A DNA stretch of 44,861 bases from Candidatus Rokuibacteriota bacterium (lineage in GTDB: Bacteria; Methylomirabilota; Methylomirabilia; Rokubacteriales; CSP1-6), in the NCBI GenBank assembly GCA_003221635.1, contig QHSR01000257.1:1-44861 (forward strand). Reading direction: 5' to 3'. Of this stretch, positions 8,450 to 16,847 are shown piece after piece. The position numbers and the translations under genes were made by a program. Position 1 is the stretch's first letter. Each line of letters begins with the position of its first letter. The notes below the pieces were generated by a model. That model was given only the letters and a program-made list of their open reading frames with translations, did not search any database and was not told the origin of the DNA.

Positions 8450-8644
8450 TCACGTCGGGTCCTCTAGCCTCCGCTCGAACGCCTCGATCGCCTGCCGGGC
8501 GGCCAGGGCGAGGACGCGCAGCGCCTCGTCCCGATGCTGACGGCGCGCCTGCTGCTGCCGGCGGTGGCGAGCGGCCCGACACCGAGGCGAGCAGAACCTC
8601 TGCGATCCCCGGAGGGGGCGCTCGCGGCAGGCCGGACACGGCAT
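8450..8644 (-). CDS. Tiny zinc-ribbon-like protein
   Basis: A 64-residue protein starting at ATG 8642-8644, chosen because the longer frame upstream is arginine-rich nonsense. It opens with MPCPACRERPLRGSQRFCSP and continues RCRAARHRRQQQ, i.e. C-x2-C ... C-x3-C, a one-zinc ribbon, followed by a basic helix and an acidic tail. Proteins of this design are common in phage and mobile islands and may bind nucleic acid. It sits 12 bases upstream of the lipoprotein gene at 8437, so the two are likely co-transcribed. Confidence 0.6.
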   Translation of the reverse strand: MPCPACRERPLRGSQRFCSPRCRAARHRRQQQARRQHRDEALRVLALAARQAIEAFERRLEDPT

Positions 8645-8846
8645 GGTCGCACCCCCGGAATCAGCTCGTAGCGTAGGGGGGCATAGTACGCGCCTTCGGC
8701 GTAAGCAGCTCATCTGGGCGATCCGGCGTTCTTCCAACAGGGGGCTCTGACAGCACGCAGTTTCCGGCATACACCCCCAGCTCCAGACGCGCTAGGCACA
8801 CTTTAGGTGTGTTGTTGACAAGTGATCCTTCGTGTTTTAGGCGCCT
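8645..8846. other. Intergenic stretch with a small hairpin and a -35-like hexamer
   Basis: No gene is evident. CACAC-TTTAG-GTGTG (8797-8811) is a short perfect inverted repeat, followed by TTGACA at 8815-8820 on the plus strand. No convincing -10 hexamer follows at 16-18 bases, so I do not call a promoter. On the minus strand the hairpin lies about 36 bases past the stop of the 8847-9347 gene and could act in termination, though no T-tract follows. Confidence 0.3.
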
Positions 8847-9347
8847 CTATCGCCGCATGAGAACGCGCTCGACTGCTATGCGTTCCCAATGGACTTGCTT
8901 TCCGCTCGAGTCATAGAAATACGCGGTGAAGCTCAGCTTATCTCCAAATGAAGAGGTGCGTCGGGGATCGAGCGTGACCAGGAACTCGCAGCGCAGCTCG
9001 CTCGTGCTGAGCGCGGTGATCTCAGTTCTATCGATATGGATCGTCCGTACACTGTCGGGATAGGGCGTCAACCCTACCGGGACAAGGTCAACCCGTTCAA
9101 GGCGACCACCCTTGAATCCGGTATTCCTGAACTTCGGCTTTATCACGATGTGCACGTCGAGCACGCCGTCTTCACCCTTTCGACGGAGTTCCACGATTGG
9201 CGCCGATCGTGGGTCCTCGACGTGTCTGAGATTCGCCTCGATCGGGAGCCAGCTACCGATGCCCTGAACAGCCGCAGCCGTGACCACGGCAAGAACGATC
9301 CCCGACGCAACCGTCAAGCGTGTTCCAAGCAGCGTCCGCACGCGCAT
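8847..9347 (-). CDS. Membrane-anchored or secreted protein of unknown function
   Basis: A 166-residue protein with an N-terminal hydrophobic segment (LTVASGIVLAVVTAAAVQGI) acting as signal or anchor, then a beta-rich extracytoplasmic domain (FRNTGFKGGRLERVDLVPV, SELRCEFLVTLDPR, KLSFTAYFYDSSGKQVHWER). The alternating pattern suggests an immunoglobulin-like beta sandwich, but I do not recognise a family. ATG 9345-9347 is preceded by a purine-rich GGGAGGGAG, a good ribosome site. Base use is less GC-rich than the core genes, consistent with the accessory character of the zone. Confidence 0.65.
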   Translation of the reverse strand: MRVRTLLGTRLTVASGIVLAVVTAAAVQGIGSWLPIEANLRHVEDPRSAPIVELRRKGEDGVLDVHIVIKPKFRNTGFKGGRLERVDLVPVGLTPYPDSVRTIHIDRTEITALSTSELRCEFLVTLDPRRTSSFGDKLSFTAYFYDSSGKQVHWERIAVERVLMRR

Positions 9348-9397
9348 TCACTCCCTCCCGGCGAGTCGGCTCTCGTGCCGCGCCCCAGATCCGGATC

Positions 9398-9493
9398 TCA
9401 TCCGGCTGGCCGGCCCTCTGAACGCGAACGTGCGCGGGGCAGGTGCCCGTTGGCCTTTCGGGCGCGCTTCTTCTCGGGTCGTGGCTTAGCCAT
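9398..9493 (-). CDS. Possible 31-residue basic peptide
   Basis: A short frame from ATG 9491-9493 encodes a highly basic peptide (MAKPRPEKKRARKANGHLP...). Nothing else occupies this gap between two minus-strand genes. There is no clear ribosome site and no known family; the composition could equally arise from GC-rich non-coding DNA. Listed only as a weak candidate. Confidence 0.2.
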   Translation of the reverse strand: MAKPRPEKKRARKANGHLPRARSRSEGRPAG

Positions 9494-9503
9494 CGGAACT
9501 CGT

Positions 9504-9743
9504 CTACCACTCTCCGCGCAGATGCCAGCCGTGCGCGCGCATGCACGACTCAAAGTTTCTTTGAGAAGAAACCTGGGGACCAGGGCTGCCCACATAATCT
9601 CGGATGGCCGTGCGGGGATTCGTTTCGACCTGCTTCAGGCAGGTTTCGATGTCCGCCCGAAGCTCGGGTGAGACCCGCTGCGAGGGGGCGCAGGCGGTGA
9701 AGAACAGAGCCACGAGAACCGCGCTGCGCGTCTTCACGGCCAT
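9504..9743 (-). CDS. Small lipoprotein, second copy of the CMRAHGW family
   Basis: A 79-residue predicted lipoprotein. The signal MAVKTRSAVLVALFFTAC ends in a lipobox-like FTAC. The mature chain has a first cysteine in DIETCLKQVE and a C-terminal FESCMRAHGWHLRGEW. The start at ATG 9741-9743 is fixed by AGGAGGT (complement of 9751-9757). It shares C ... CMRAHGW with the lipoprotein at 8066-8437, but the rest of the two proteins differs, so they are distant paralogues or members of one widespread family. Role unknown. Confidence 0.65.
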   Translation of the reverse strand: MAVKTRSAVLVALFFTACAPSQRVSPELRADIETCLKQVETNPRTAIRDYVGSPGPQVSSQRNFESCMRAHGWHLRGEW

Positions 9744-9782
9744 GCTCGGCACCTCCTAGGCTGAAGAGGGCCGGCAGGGAGT

Positions 9783-9947
9783 TTAGCAGTCATGCGGGCT
9801 CGCCCCCCGCCCCATGTTGCGCAGCACGAGGGCATCCGGTTGGGACACAAGCTCGGTCACGAATACGAAGGGCTGGACATGCAGGGCGTTCTGGCTGGTC
9901 ATCTCCTTGCGCATGCGCTGGGTTTCGACGCTATACCAGGCGATCAC
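9783..9947 (-). CDS. Possible 54-residue ORF in the gap downstream of aor
   Basis: The 236-base gap 9744-9979 holds one short minus frame from GTG 9945-9947 to 9783, encoding a chain with the plausible stretch LHVQPFVFVTELVSQPDALV. It starts about 33 bases after the aor stop. There is no good ribosome site and no known family. I see no other signal in the gap. Confidence 0.25.
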   Translation of the reverse strand: MIAWYSVETQRMRKEMTSQNALHVQPFVFVTELVSQPDALVLRNMGRGASPHDC

Positions 9948-9979
9948 GCCACCGGGGCTGAGATCGGGGCCGCGCTCTT

Positions 9980-11803
9980 TCAGGCGCGGAGCCCGAGCGC
10001 AGCCAGGCGCCCGGCGGTCGGTACACCCTCGGCGTCCCAGCCGCGCAGCGCGTAGTACTCGTCGAGCATCGCGCTGAGCTCCGCCGGCGGGCAGTGCATG
10101 CCGGCCGAGGGCCCGTCGGGAATCGGCTCGTGCATCACCTTCCACGGCAGCACGTCCTGGGCGCGGCGCACGCCCTCGCGCACGTTGAACAGGCGCTCCA
10201 GGTTGATGATGCGCTCGCCCACGCGCTCGAGGTCTTCGACCGTCACGTCCCAGCCGGTGACCGCGCGGACCATCGTCGCGTACGGTTCGCCGATGAAGAG
10301 GCCGAAGCCGCGCTCGGAGGTGAAGCGGCACAGGACGAGCGAGTCGCCGAGCGCCGTGAAATTCTGGCTCCGCACCGCGAACGCGGGCTTGTCAGGCGTG
10401 CTTCGCCGGTCGAAGCCCTGCGCATACTGGGGCGTGGGGCGCGTGTCGTGGTGGCTCCCGCCGCGGGTCGCGGTCGCGTAGCCGATCGAGAGCCCCTTGA
10501 GCGCGCGCGCGGAGTGGGCCGGCAGCTCCAGGCCTTTGACCGCGTAGACGAGCTTCGTCGCCTCGGGATGGACCGACGCGGCGAGTCGCCACGCGCCCTC
10601 GGCCAGACGCGCCCCGAAGCCCTCGCGGCGGGCGGTCATCTCGACGAGCCGGAGCATGCCGCGCCAGTCGCCCCAGCCGAAGGGCACGCCGACCTCGTTC
10701 TTGTCGAGCCAGCCTCGCTCGAGCGCTTCCGCGACGAAGGCCAGCGTGACGCCGAGCGAGATCGTGTCCATCCCGAGCCGGTCACAGAGGTCGTTGGCGA
10801 GGATGAGCGCTTCGGGGTTCGAGATGCCGAGCATCGGGCCGAGCGCGAAGATCGTCTCGTACTCGGGCATCTTCGCCTTCGTGCCGGCGAACTCGCCGGA
10901 GGCGATCGCGTATTGCTTGCCACAGGCGACCGGGCACTTGAGGCAGGTCGTGTCGCGGTCGTGGTAGTAGAGCTTCATCGCCTCGCCGCCGACGGCCCGC
11001 GCCTCCGCGAACGTCTCCTGGCGCAGGTTGTACGCGCCGAGACCGCCGAGGGCGTTGATCGGGCCCACGAGGAACGGCGTGCCGAAGGTCGTGAGCGCTC
11101 TGGTTCCGGTCTTGAGCGGCTCGCGCGTCTCCTCGATGAGCGCCTTGAGCGCCGCCGCGTCGGCGACCTCCGTCTTGCGCGCGCCCTTCACCACGACGGC
11201 CTTGAGGTTCTTCGAGCCCAGCACGGCGCCGATACCGCCGCGCCCCGACACGCCCTCGCGGTTCTTCCAGTAGTGGGCCATCGCCGCGAAGCGCACGCGG
11301 TGCTCGCCCGCCGGGCCGATCGCGATCGCGTCGGCGTCGGCGCCCTCGGCGGCGGCCAGCGCGTTCACGGCGTCGCGCGTCGTCGTGCCCCAGAGCTCGG
11401 GCGCCGGCTTCACCTCGGCGCCGGCCTCGGTCACCGACAGGTAGGACGGCGCCGCCGCGCAACCGGTGATCAAGACGGCGTCGAAGCCCGTGCGCTTGAG
11501 CGTGGCGGGGAAGCGCCCTCCGAAGGTCGAGTCGAAGAAGAGGCCGGTCAGCGGCGACTTGCTGGCGACGCAGGCGCGGCTGTTGCCCGGCACGGTCGTG
11601 TCGGTGATGGGCCCCACGCTGAAGACGACGGCGTTGGCGGGCGCGAACGGGTCGGTCTGTGGCGGGACGCGATCGTAGAGCAGGCGGGCGGCGAAGCCGT
11701 TCCCGCCCAGCAGCCGCCGGGCCGTGCCCTCGTCGAGCGCCTGGACGCGCGACGTCCCCGTTGTCAGATCGACGAGCAGGACGCGACCCCCGTAGCCCTT
11801 CAA
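9980..11803 (-). CDS. aor: Aldehyde:ferredoxin oxidoreductase family protein (tungsten/molybdenum bis-pterin enzyme)
   Basis: A 607-residue cytoplasmic oxidoreductase of normal AOR length. The N-terminal domain has LLGGNGFAARLLYDRVPP, GNSRACVASKSPLTGLFFDS and GRGGIGAVLGSKNLKA, typical pterin-binding regions. The [4Fe-4S] ligands are visible as C287, C290 and C294 in CLKCPVACGK, with a fourth at C492 in DSLVLCRF. The family oxidises aldehydes (or runs the reverse reaction on carboxylates) with ferredoxin, using a tungsten or molybdenum bis-pterin cofactor; the substrate cannot be fixed here. Its TTG start (11801-11803) overlaps the TGA of the upstream TPR gene as TTGA, implying translational coupling. 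No ferredoxin or cofactor gene is adjacent. Confidence 0.9.
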   Translation of the reverse strand: MKGYGGRVLLVDLTTGTSRVQALDEGTARRLLGGNGFAARLLYDRVPPQTDPFAPANAVVFSVGPITDTTVPGNSRACVASKSPLTGLFFDSTFGGRFPATLKRTGFDAVLITGCAAAPSYLSVTEAGAEVKPAPELWGTTTRDAVNALAAAEGADADAIAIGPAGEHRVRFAAMAHYWKNREGVSGRGGIGAVLGSKNLKAVVVKGARKTEVADAAALKALIEETREPLKTGTRALTTFGTPFLVGPINALGGLGAYNLRQETFAEARAVGGEAMKLYYHDRDTTCLKCPVACGKQYAIASGEFAGTKAKMPEYETIFALGPMLGISNPEALILANDLCDRLGMDTISLGVTLAFVAEALERGWLDKNEVGVPFGWGDWRGMLRLVEMTARREGFGARLAEGAWRLAASVHPEATKLVYAVKGLELPAHSARALKGLSIGYATATRGGSHHDTRPTPQYAQGFDRRSTPDKPAFAVRSQNFTALGDSLVLCRFTSERGFGLFIGEPYATMVRAVTGWDVTVEDLERVGERIINLERLFNVREGVRRAQDVLPWKVMHEPIPDGPSAGMHCPPAELSAMLDEYYALRGWDAEGVPTAGRLAALGLRA

Positions 11804-14781
11804 CGACCGATGTCTTTCAGTCCCTTGCGAGCCGCCTCGGCCAGCTCGGCGGGGAGGCCCGTCTGCGCCAGCAGCTTCCGGTACACGACTTCCGCCGCGT
11901 TGATCTGCTTGAGCGCCGCGAAGCTCGCACCGGCGCCGAGCAGGCCGCGACGGCCGGCCGGCGAGTCTGGCAGGACGTACGCCGCCGTCATGAAGTACTC
12001 GGCGGCGGCGAGGTTGTCGCCCTCGCCCTGGTAGGCCTCGCCGATCGCGCCGGCGGCGGCGGCAACCACGGCCTTGTCGTCGGTCCGCACCAGCCGCTCC
12101 AGCACGCCGCGCGCCTCGGTCCAGCGCTTTTCCTGCGCGAGCAGCCGCGCGTAGCCGAACGCCGCCTCGGGCCGAAGGTTGGCGGCGCCACCGTCCTTCA
12201 GGCCGCGTGTGTAGGCGTCGAGCGCGCCGGCGCGGTCACCGCTCGCCTCGCGGGCCCTGGCCAGCGCGAGCCAGGCGCGCGGCGCGCGCGGATCGTTCGG
12301 CGAGGTCGCCACGAATTGCTCGAGCGCCGGGCGAGCCGCCTCGGGCCGGCCCGTCTCCACCTGTGCCTCGGCCAGGGTGATCCGGGCGGACTCCATAAAC
12401 GGACTCGTCGGGTAGCGCTTCTCCATCAGCGTGTACGCCTCGCTCACGACGGGCCACGCCCCCACCGCCGCGGCGCCCGCGCCGACGCGCTCCAACGCGT
12501 CGTCCCCCGCCTCGTCGGACGGGAACCCCTCGGCGAGCCGCTTGGCCGTCGAGAGCGCGCCCGGCCAATCCTTCTCGTCGACCGCGATCCCGGTCAGGAC
12601 GTAGAGGAGCCGGGGCGCCGCGCGACCCTTCGGCGCGAGCCCGAGTGCCGCGAGCGCCGGCTGCTTGAAGTCCTTCACTCCGCCCCGCTGGAAGGCGACC
12701 ACCGCCAGCCCATATGCGGCGACGGCCGCGACCTCCGCCGTGCCGCCGTCGCGGGCCTCGGTGAGCCTGCTCGTCGCGGGCTCCAGCTGCCCCTGCGCGA
12801 GCGCGGCGGCGCCGAGGCCGAGCGCGGCGAGGGGGCCGACCCCCTCGCGCTGCGCCTGCGTGAACGCGCTGGCCGCCTCGCCCGGACGCCCGGCGGCGAG
12901 CAGGGTCGCGCCGAGCGCGGACTGGGCCCGACCGAGGAGGGGCGCGAACGGCGCGCGCCGGATCCAGTCGCGGAGCGCGGGCTGCGCGGCGCCCACGTCC
13001 CCGGTGCGAACCATGAGGATTGCGCGATTGAGTCGAGCGAACTCCGTCCGCGGCGCTCGGGGGAAGGTCGAGATGACGCGCTCGAGGAGCTGTCGCGCCT
13101 CCTCGCGGTCGGCGTCGCGCCGGAGCGCCAGCTCCGAGGCGAGCTCGAGCGCGTCGGGCGCGCGCGGATCGCCGGGGAGCGCCTGCGCGAATTCGAGGAA
13201 CTCGCGGCGCGCGTCCTCGAGCCGGTCGTGACGCAGTAGCGCCCACGCGAGCCCGAGCCGCGCGGCGGGCGCCTGGGCGTGAGTCGGAAAGTCGACGAGG
13301 ACACGGCGGAAGGCGGCCGCGGCCGTCACGTGCTCGCCCGCGTGGTACGCGGCCTCGCCCTGCAGCAACAGCCCGGCGACGCGCGCGTCGGGTGTGGTCG
13401 CGGCCGAGATGACGCCGGGCAGATCGCGAGCGGCCTGGGCGAACTCGCGCAGCTCGAAGTTCGTCTGGGCCAGCCGGTATGCCGCGTACCAGCCCGTCGC
13501 GCTCGTGGGGTCCATCCTCTGCGCCAGCTCGTACTGTGTGCGCGCCTCATCCCGGTTCCCGCCGAGCCGGTGTGCCTCGCCCTTCAACAGAAGGGCATGC
13601 GCGCGCATGCCGTTCGTGAGGGTCGCGCCCAGCAACTCCTGGACGAGGGTCAGCACCTCCGCCGGCTTTTTCGCGTCGAGCTGAACGCGCGCGAGGCGGA
13701 TCTGGAGTGGCACGACCAGCGGCGAGCGGCGCGTCTCCAGCCCGCGGAGCATGTTCTTGGAGGCATCGGGGTCGGAGGAGAGCAGCGCGAGCGCGAGCCC
13801 GGCCTCGACCCACTGGCGCTCCGAGCCTCCGCTTTTCGGCGACGCCAGGTAGGCGCGGAAGGCGGTCGCGCTATCGGCAGAGCGATCGGCCACCAGACTC
13901 CACCAGCCGAGCCGCGCCCAACCCGCCTCCAGCAGCGGGTGCGGACCTCCCCGGACGAAGAGGGTGAGCTCGCGAACCGATCGCTCGTACTGGCCGGCGC
14001 GCCCGAGCGCCTCGCCGAGCCAGAACGGCACGTCGCGCGCGAGCGGGGCCGGCGCGCCGCGAGATGCGAGCGCGGTCCATACCGCCACCGCCTCGTCGTG
14101 CCGACCGAGCGCGTAGTTGGCGAGGCCGAGGCCGTGCCGAGCCCAGGCCTCCAGCACGAGCGGCGTCGCCGTCTGGAACTGGGCGAAGGTGTCGCGCGCG
14201 CGGGCCATCTGGTTGAGCCGGAGCGCGGTCCAGCCGCTCGAATGCAGGCTCCAGACCGCGAACTCCGAGGTCCTCGGCCCACCGGCGACCTGGCGGAAGA
14301 GCGTGTCGGCCTGCTGGAATCGGTCGAGCCGATAGTAGGTCTCGGCGAGCCAGTACCGCGCTTCCGTCACGAAGTCACGGTCCGACCCTCGGCGCACCGC
14401 GGCCTCGAGGTCGTGAACCGCGTCGTCGTACTCGCCCTTGGCGTAGTGCGCGAGGCCGCACTCGAGCGCCTGCGACACGATACCGAACGCGGCCCCGACG
14501 CACGCGAGGGTGCCCGGCGGACCGATGGGAGCAGTCGGCTTGCTGGCCGCAGGCGCCACGATGGGTGCCAGCGGCATCGCCGGGAGGTCCGATGGTGAAG
14601 GCGGCATCGGCGGGTCGGCCGCCGCCACGGGCGGCTTCTCGATCGGCGCCTCGGCGAAGGGCACGAGCGCCGTCAGATCCGGCGGCGGCGGAGCCAGCGG
14701 CATCACGGTCGCCGCCGGCGCCGGGCCCGGCAGAGCCACGAGCGCGGCGAGCAGGACGAGCGCGAGCCGACGCGGCGTCAC
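11800..14781 (-). CDS. Large secreted tetratricopeptide-repeat protein
   Basis: A 993-residue protein with a Sec signal (MTPRRLALVLLAALVALPGP), a proline-rich linker of about 80 residues, then TPR-type helical repeats to the C-terminus (for example YAKGEYDDAVHDLEAAV, YLLAEAQVE-like pairs, ALGRHDEAVAVWTAL, LAYEAYHAGEHVTAAAAF-like units). TPR solenoids scaffold protein complexes; in the periplasm such proteins often relate to outer-membrane assembly or envelope machines. No catalytic domain is seen. It starts at GTG 14779-14781, overlapping the stop of the upstream TPR gene as GTGA, and its own stop overlaps the aor start, so all three genes form one tightly coupled operon. Why an oxidoreductase is coupled to envelope TPR proteins is unclear. 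Confidence 0.8.
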   Translation of the reverse strand: MTPRRLALVLLAALVALPGPAPAATVMPLAPPPPDLTALVPFAEAPIEKPPVAAADPPMPPSPSDLPAMPLAPIVAPAASKPTAPIGPPGTLACVGAAFGIVSQALECGLAHYAKGEYDDAVHDLEAAVRRGSDRDFVTEARYWLAETYYRLDRFQQADTLFRQVAGGPRTSEFAVWSLHSSGWTALRLNQMARARDTFAQFQTATPLVLEAWARHGLGLANYALGRHDEAVAVWTALASRGAPAPLARDVPFWLGEALGRAGQYERSVRELTLFVRGGPHPLLEAGWARLGWWSLVADRSADSATAFRAYLASPKSGGSERQWVEAGLALALLSSDPDASKNMLRGLETRRSPLVVPLQIRLARVQLDAKKPAEVLTLVQELLGATLTNGMRAHALLLKGEAHRLGGNRDEARTQYELAQRMDPTSATGWYAAYRLAQTNFELREFAQAARDLPGVISAATTPDARVAGLLLQGEAAYHAGEHVTAAAAFRRVLVDFPTHAQAPAARLGLAWALLRHDRLEDARREFLEFAQALPGDPRAPDALELASELALRRDADREEARQLLERVISTFPRAPRTEFARLNRAILMVRTGDVGAAQPALRDWIRRAPFAPLLGRAQSALGATLLAAGRPGEAASAFTQAQREGVGPLAALGLGAAALAQGQLEPATSRLTEARDGGTAEVAAVAAYGLAVVAFQRGGVKDFKQPALAALGLAPKGRAAPRLLYVLTGIAVDEKDWPGALSTAKRLAEGFPSDEAGDDALERVGAGAAAVGAWPVVSEAYTLMEKRYPTSPFMESARITLAEAQVETGRPEAARPALEQFVATSPNDPRAPRAWLALARAREASGDRAGALDAYTRGLKDGGAANLRPEAAFGYARLLAQEKRWTEARGVLERLVRTDDKAVVAAAAGAIGEAYQGEGDNLAAAEYFMTAAYVLPDSPAGRRGLLGAGASFAALKQINAAEVVYRKLLAQTGLPAELAEAARKGLKDIGR

Positions 14782-16151
14782 GAGCGCTTCTCGGCGTTCG
14801 TGGACGATTTGCTGGACCGCGCCTTGACCGCCGCCGCCCGGTCGCGCGCCCAGTCCCGCAGTGTCGCGTCGGGGCTCTTGCTGGCGACGGACTCGTACGC
14901 GGCGAGGGCGGCGCTCAGCTCGCCGAGCTGCTCGCGCGCGAGGCCGAGGCCCGCGAGCGCGCGATAGCGATCGCCTGCTTCGAGATGCTTCACGGCGCCG
15001 ACGGCCTCGAACGACTTCACCGCGTCCCGAAAGCGGCTGAGCTTCAGCTCCGACTCGCCCTCCAGCAGGAGCGCCTCGGCGCGGACCGCATCATCGGTGC
15101 TCGCAGTGGCCGCCTTGGCCTGAACCGCGGCATCCTGCCAGCTCTTCCGCTTGAACGCCGCTCGCGAGAGCTCGAGGGCGGCCTGATGGGCCAGCGGATG
15201 GTGGGGGAACTCCTTGCGGAGTCGCCGCCACGCGGTCTCCTGGTTCTGTGGCTGCCCGATCCGACCCGCGATCGAGCCGGCATCGTAGAGTGCCTCGGGG
15301 GTCGGTGGTGACTGCTGTATCAGCTGCGTGTAGGCGCTCTGCTGCTGGGTCTTGGTCCCGTGCTTGGCGAGCGTCGCGGTGATCGCCTGACGCGCGGCCG
15401 GCGCCTGCGGGTGCGACGGATACGCCGCGACGAACGCTTTGAGGTCGTCGACACCCGCCTCCCGGTCGCCCGTGGCCAGGCGCGTCGAGCCGAGCAGGTA
15501 CTGCGCATCGGGAACCAGCCGGTGCTTCGGGTACTTCGTCGCGAAGCCCGAGAGCACGGGCAGAGCGTCGGCATAGCGCTTGAGGTCGAAGAGCGCTTGC
15601 GCGAGATAGAAGGCGGCGGACGGCGCCTGCGGGTGCTCGGGCCAGGTCGTGATGAGGTCGCGGAACGCCTTGACCGCGGCCTCCGGCCGGCGCAGCTCGA
15701 GCTCGCACAGGGCGAGACCGTAGGCAGCGTCGGGCGCAAGCGGCGACGCCGCATCCCGTCGCATCACCTCGTCATAGCCAGCGCGCGCCTCGGCAAAGCG
15801 CTTGACGCGGTAGAGCGCCTCGGCTTCCCAGAAGCGTCCCTCGAGCCGCTGAGCGGGCGGCGCCATCGCACGAAATCGACGGAAGGCGTCGAGCGCCTGG
15901 TCCGCGTCGCCCAGCGCGAGCCGCGCTCGCCCCACCAGTAGCGTGGCCGACGGCCGCCGCGAGTCGCTCGGGTATTCGGCGATGAAGCGCTCCAGGACGC
16001 GGCGCGCGAGCGCGTGGAGCCCGTCCGCGGAGGCCTGCTCGCCGACGAGCCAGAGCCGCTCGGCTTCGTCGAGCGCGAGCGCGGGCGGCGCGGGGAGGAC
16101 GACCACGAGGAGCGACGCCAACGCCAAGACGGAAAGCAGCGTGCGCGTCAT
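14778..16151 (-). CDS. Secreted TPR protein, YbgF/CpoB-like repeats
   Basis: A 457-residue exported protein. I start it at ATG 16149-16151 because this gives a clean signal peptide (MTRTLLSVLALASLLVVVLP, cleaved after ALA). The mature part consists of TPR units of the outer-membrane-lipoprotein/YbgF type, such as ARRVLERFIAEYPSDSRRPS, AAFYLAQALFDLKRYADAL and FATKYPKHRLVPDAQYLLG. These resemble the repeats of CpoB and BamD, which connect envelope machines. It is the first gene of the TPR-TPR-aor operon, divergent from the HAD phosphatase across 41 bases that must hold both promoters. The function beyond scaffolding is unknown. Confidence 0.8.
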   Translation of the reverse strand: MTRTLLSVLALASLLVVVLPAPPALALDEAERLWLVGEQASADGLHALARRVLERFIAEYPSDSRRPSATLLVGRARLALGDADQALDAFRRFRAMAPPAQRLEGRFWEAEALYRVKRFAEARAGYDEVMRRDAASPLAPDAAYGLALCELELRRPEAAVKAFRDLITTWPEHPQAPSAAFYLAQALFDLKRYADALPVLSGFATKYPKHRLVPDAQYLLGSTRLATGDREAGVDDLKAFVAAYPSHPQAPAARQAITATLAKHGTKTQQQSAYTQLIQQSPPTPEALYDAGSIAGRIGQPQNQETAWRRLRKEFPHHPLAHQAALELSRAAFKRKSWQDAAVQAKAATASTDDAVRAEALLLEGESELKLSRFRDAVKSFEAVGAVKHLEAGDRYRALAGLGLAREQLGELSAALAAYESVASKSPDATLRDWARDRAAAVKARSSKSSTNAEKRS

Positions 16152-16192
16152 GATGACGATCCATGGTAGCACGCTTGTGATACGGTCTGAGC

Positions 16193-16846
16193 GTGACTCT
16201 GTGCGTGTTCGACCTCGATCACACCCTCATCCAGACGCCCCTCGATCTGGCGGCCATGGCGATCGACATGCGGGCGCTCATCGAAGCGGCAAACGGCCCC
16301 CTCCCGCCCCGGCACGAGCGCTATCGCGTGGGTGAGCTCATCGCGTTCTGCCGGGCGCAGGCGCCGGCGCTCGAGGCCGCTGCCTGGGGCCTGGCCCTCG
16401 ACCACGAGCGGCGCGCGATGGAGGTGGCCACGCTGGAGTCAGGTGCGCTCGCGGCGCTCGCGGGAGCGCGCCGCGCCGGGTTCGCGACGGCGCTCTGGAC
16501 GAACAACGCTCGCGCGCTCACCGTGCCCGCGCTCGAGCGCCTCGGCCTGGCCGACAACCTCGACCTGGTCGTCACTCGCGACGACATGCGCGCGCTCAAG
16601 CCGGACCCTGACGGGTGGCGCGTGATCTCGGGCCACTTCAAAGATCGCCTCGCCGGAGGCGCCGCGGTGGTCGTCGGTGACTCATGGGTCGACGGTGTGG
16701 CCGCGGCTGCGGCGGGCGTGCCGTTCATCGCCTACCGCGCGCGCCAGGCAGATCTCGACCGCTGGCGGGTGAAGCCGATCGCGCACCTCGCGGACCTGGC
16801 GCTCCTACCCGCCTGGCTCGAGGTCCGAGGCAACGGGCGGCCCTAG
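16193..16846 (+). CDS. HAD-superfamily hydrolase, phosphoglycolate-phosphatase-like
   Basis: A 217-residue phosphatase with all four HAD motifs: nucleophile motif [10 protein letters not shown] at residues 5-14, motif II WTNN, motif III lysine in LKPDPDGW, and motif IV GDSWVD. A helical cap (residues about 17-85) places it in the subfamily I phosphoglycolate-phosphatase-like group, which hydrolyses small phosphate esters; the substrate is unknown. The start is GTG 16193. It ends one base before the GTG of rarA, so the two are co-transcribed. Confidence 0.85.
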   Translation: MTLCVFDLDHTLIQTPLDLAAMAIDMRALIEAANGPLPPRHERYRVGELIAFCRAQAPALEAAAWGLALDHERRAMEVATLESGALAALAGARRAGFATALWTNNARALTVPALERLGLADNLDLVVTRDDMRALKPDPDGWRVISGHFKDRLAGGAAVVVGDSWVDGVAAAAAGVPFIAYRARQADLDRWRVKPIAHLADLALLPAWLEVRGNGRP

Positions 16847-16847
16847 C

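Noticed and set aside
8797-8840. Promoter at TTGACA 8815-8820
   Set aside because: No acceptable -10 hexamer at proper spacing and no plus-strand gene downstream.
10094-12034. Plus-strand open frame of 646 codons
   Set aside because: Antisense to aor and its TPR neighbour; the composition is Arg/Ala/Gly/Asp-rich with no motif, as expected for a mirror frame in very GC-rich coding DNA.
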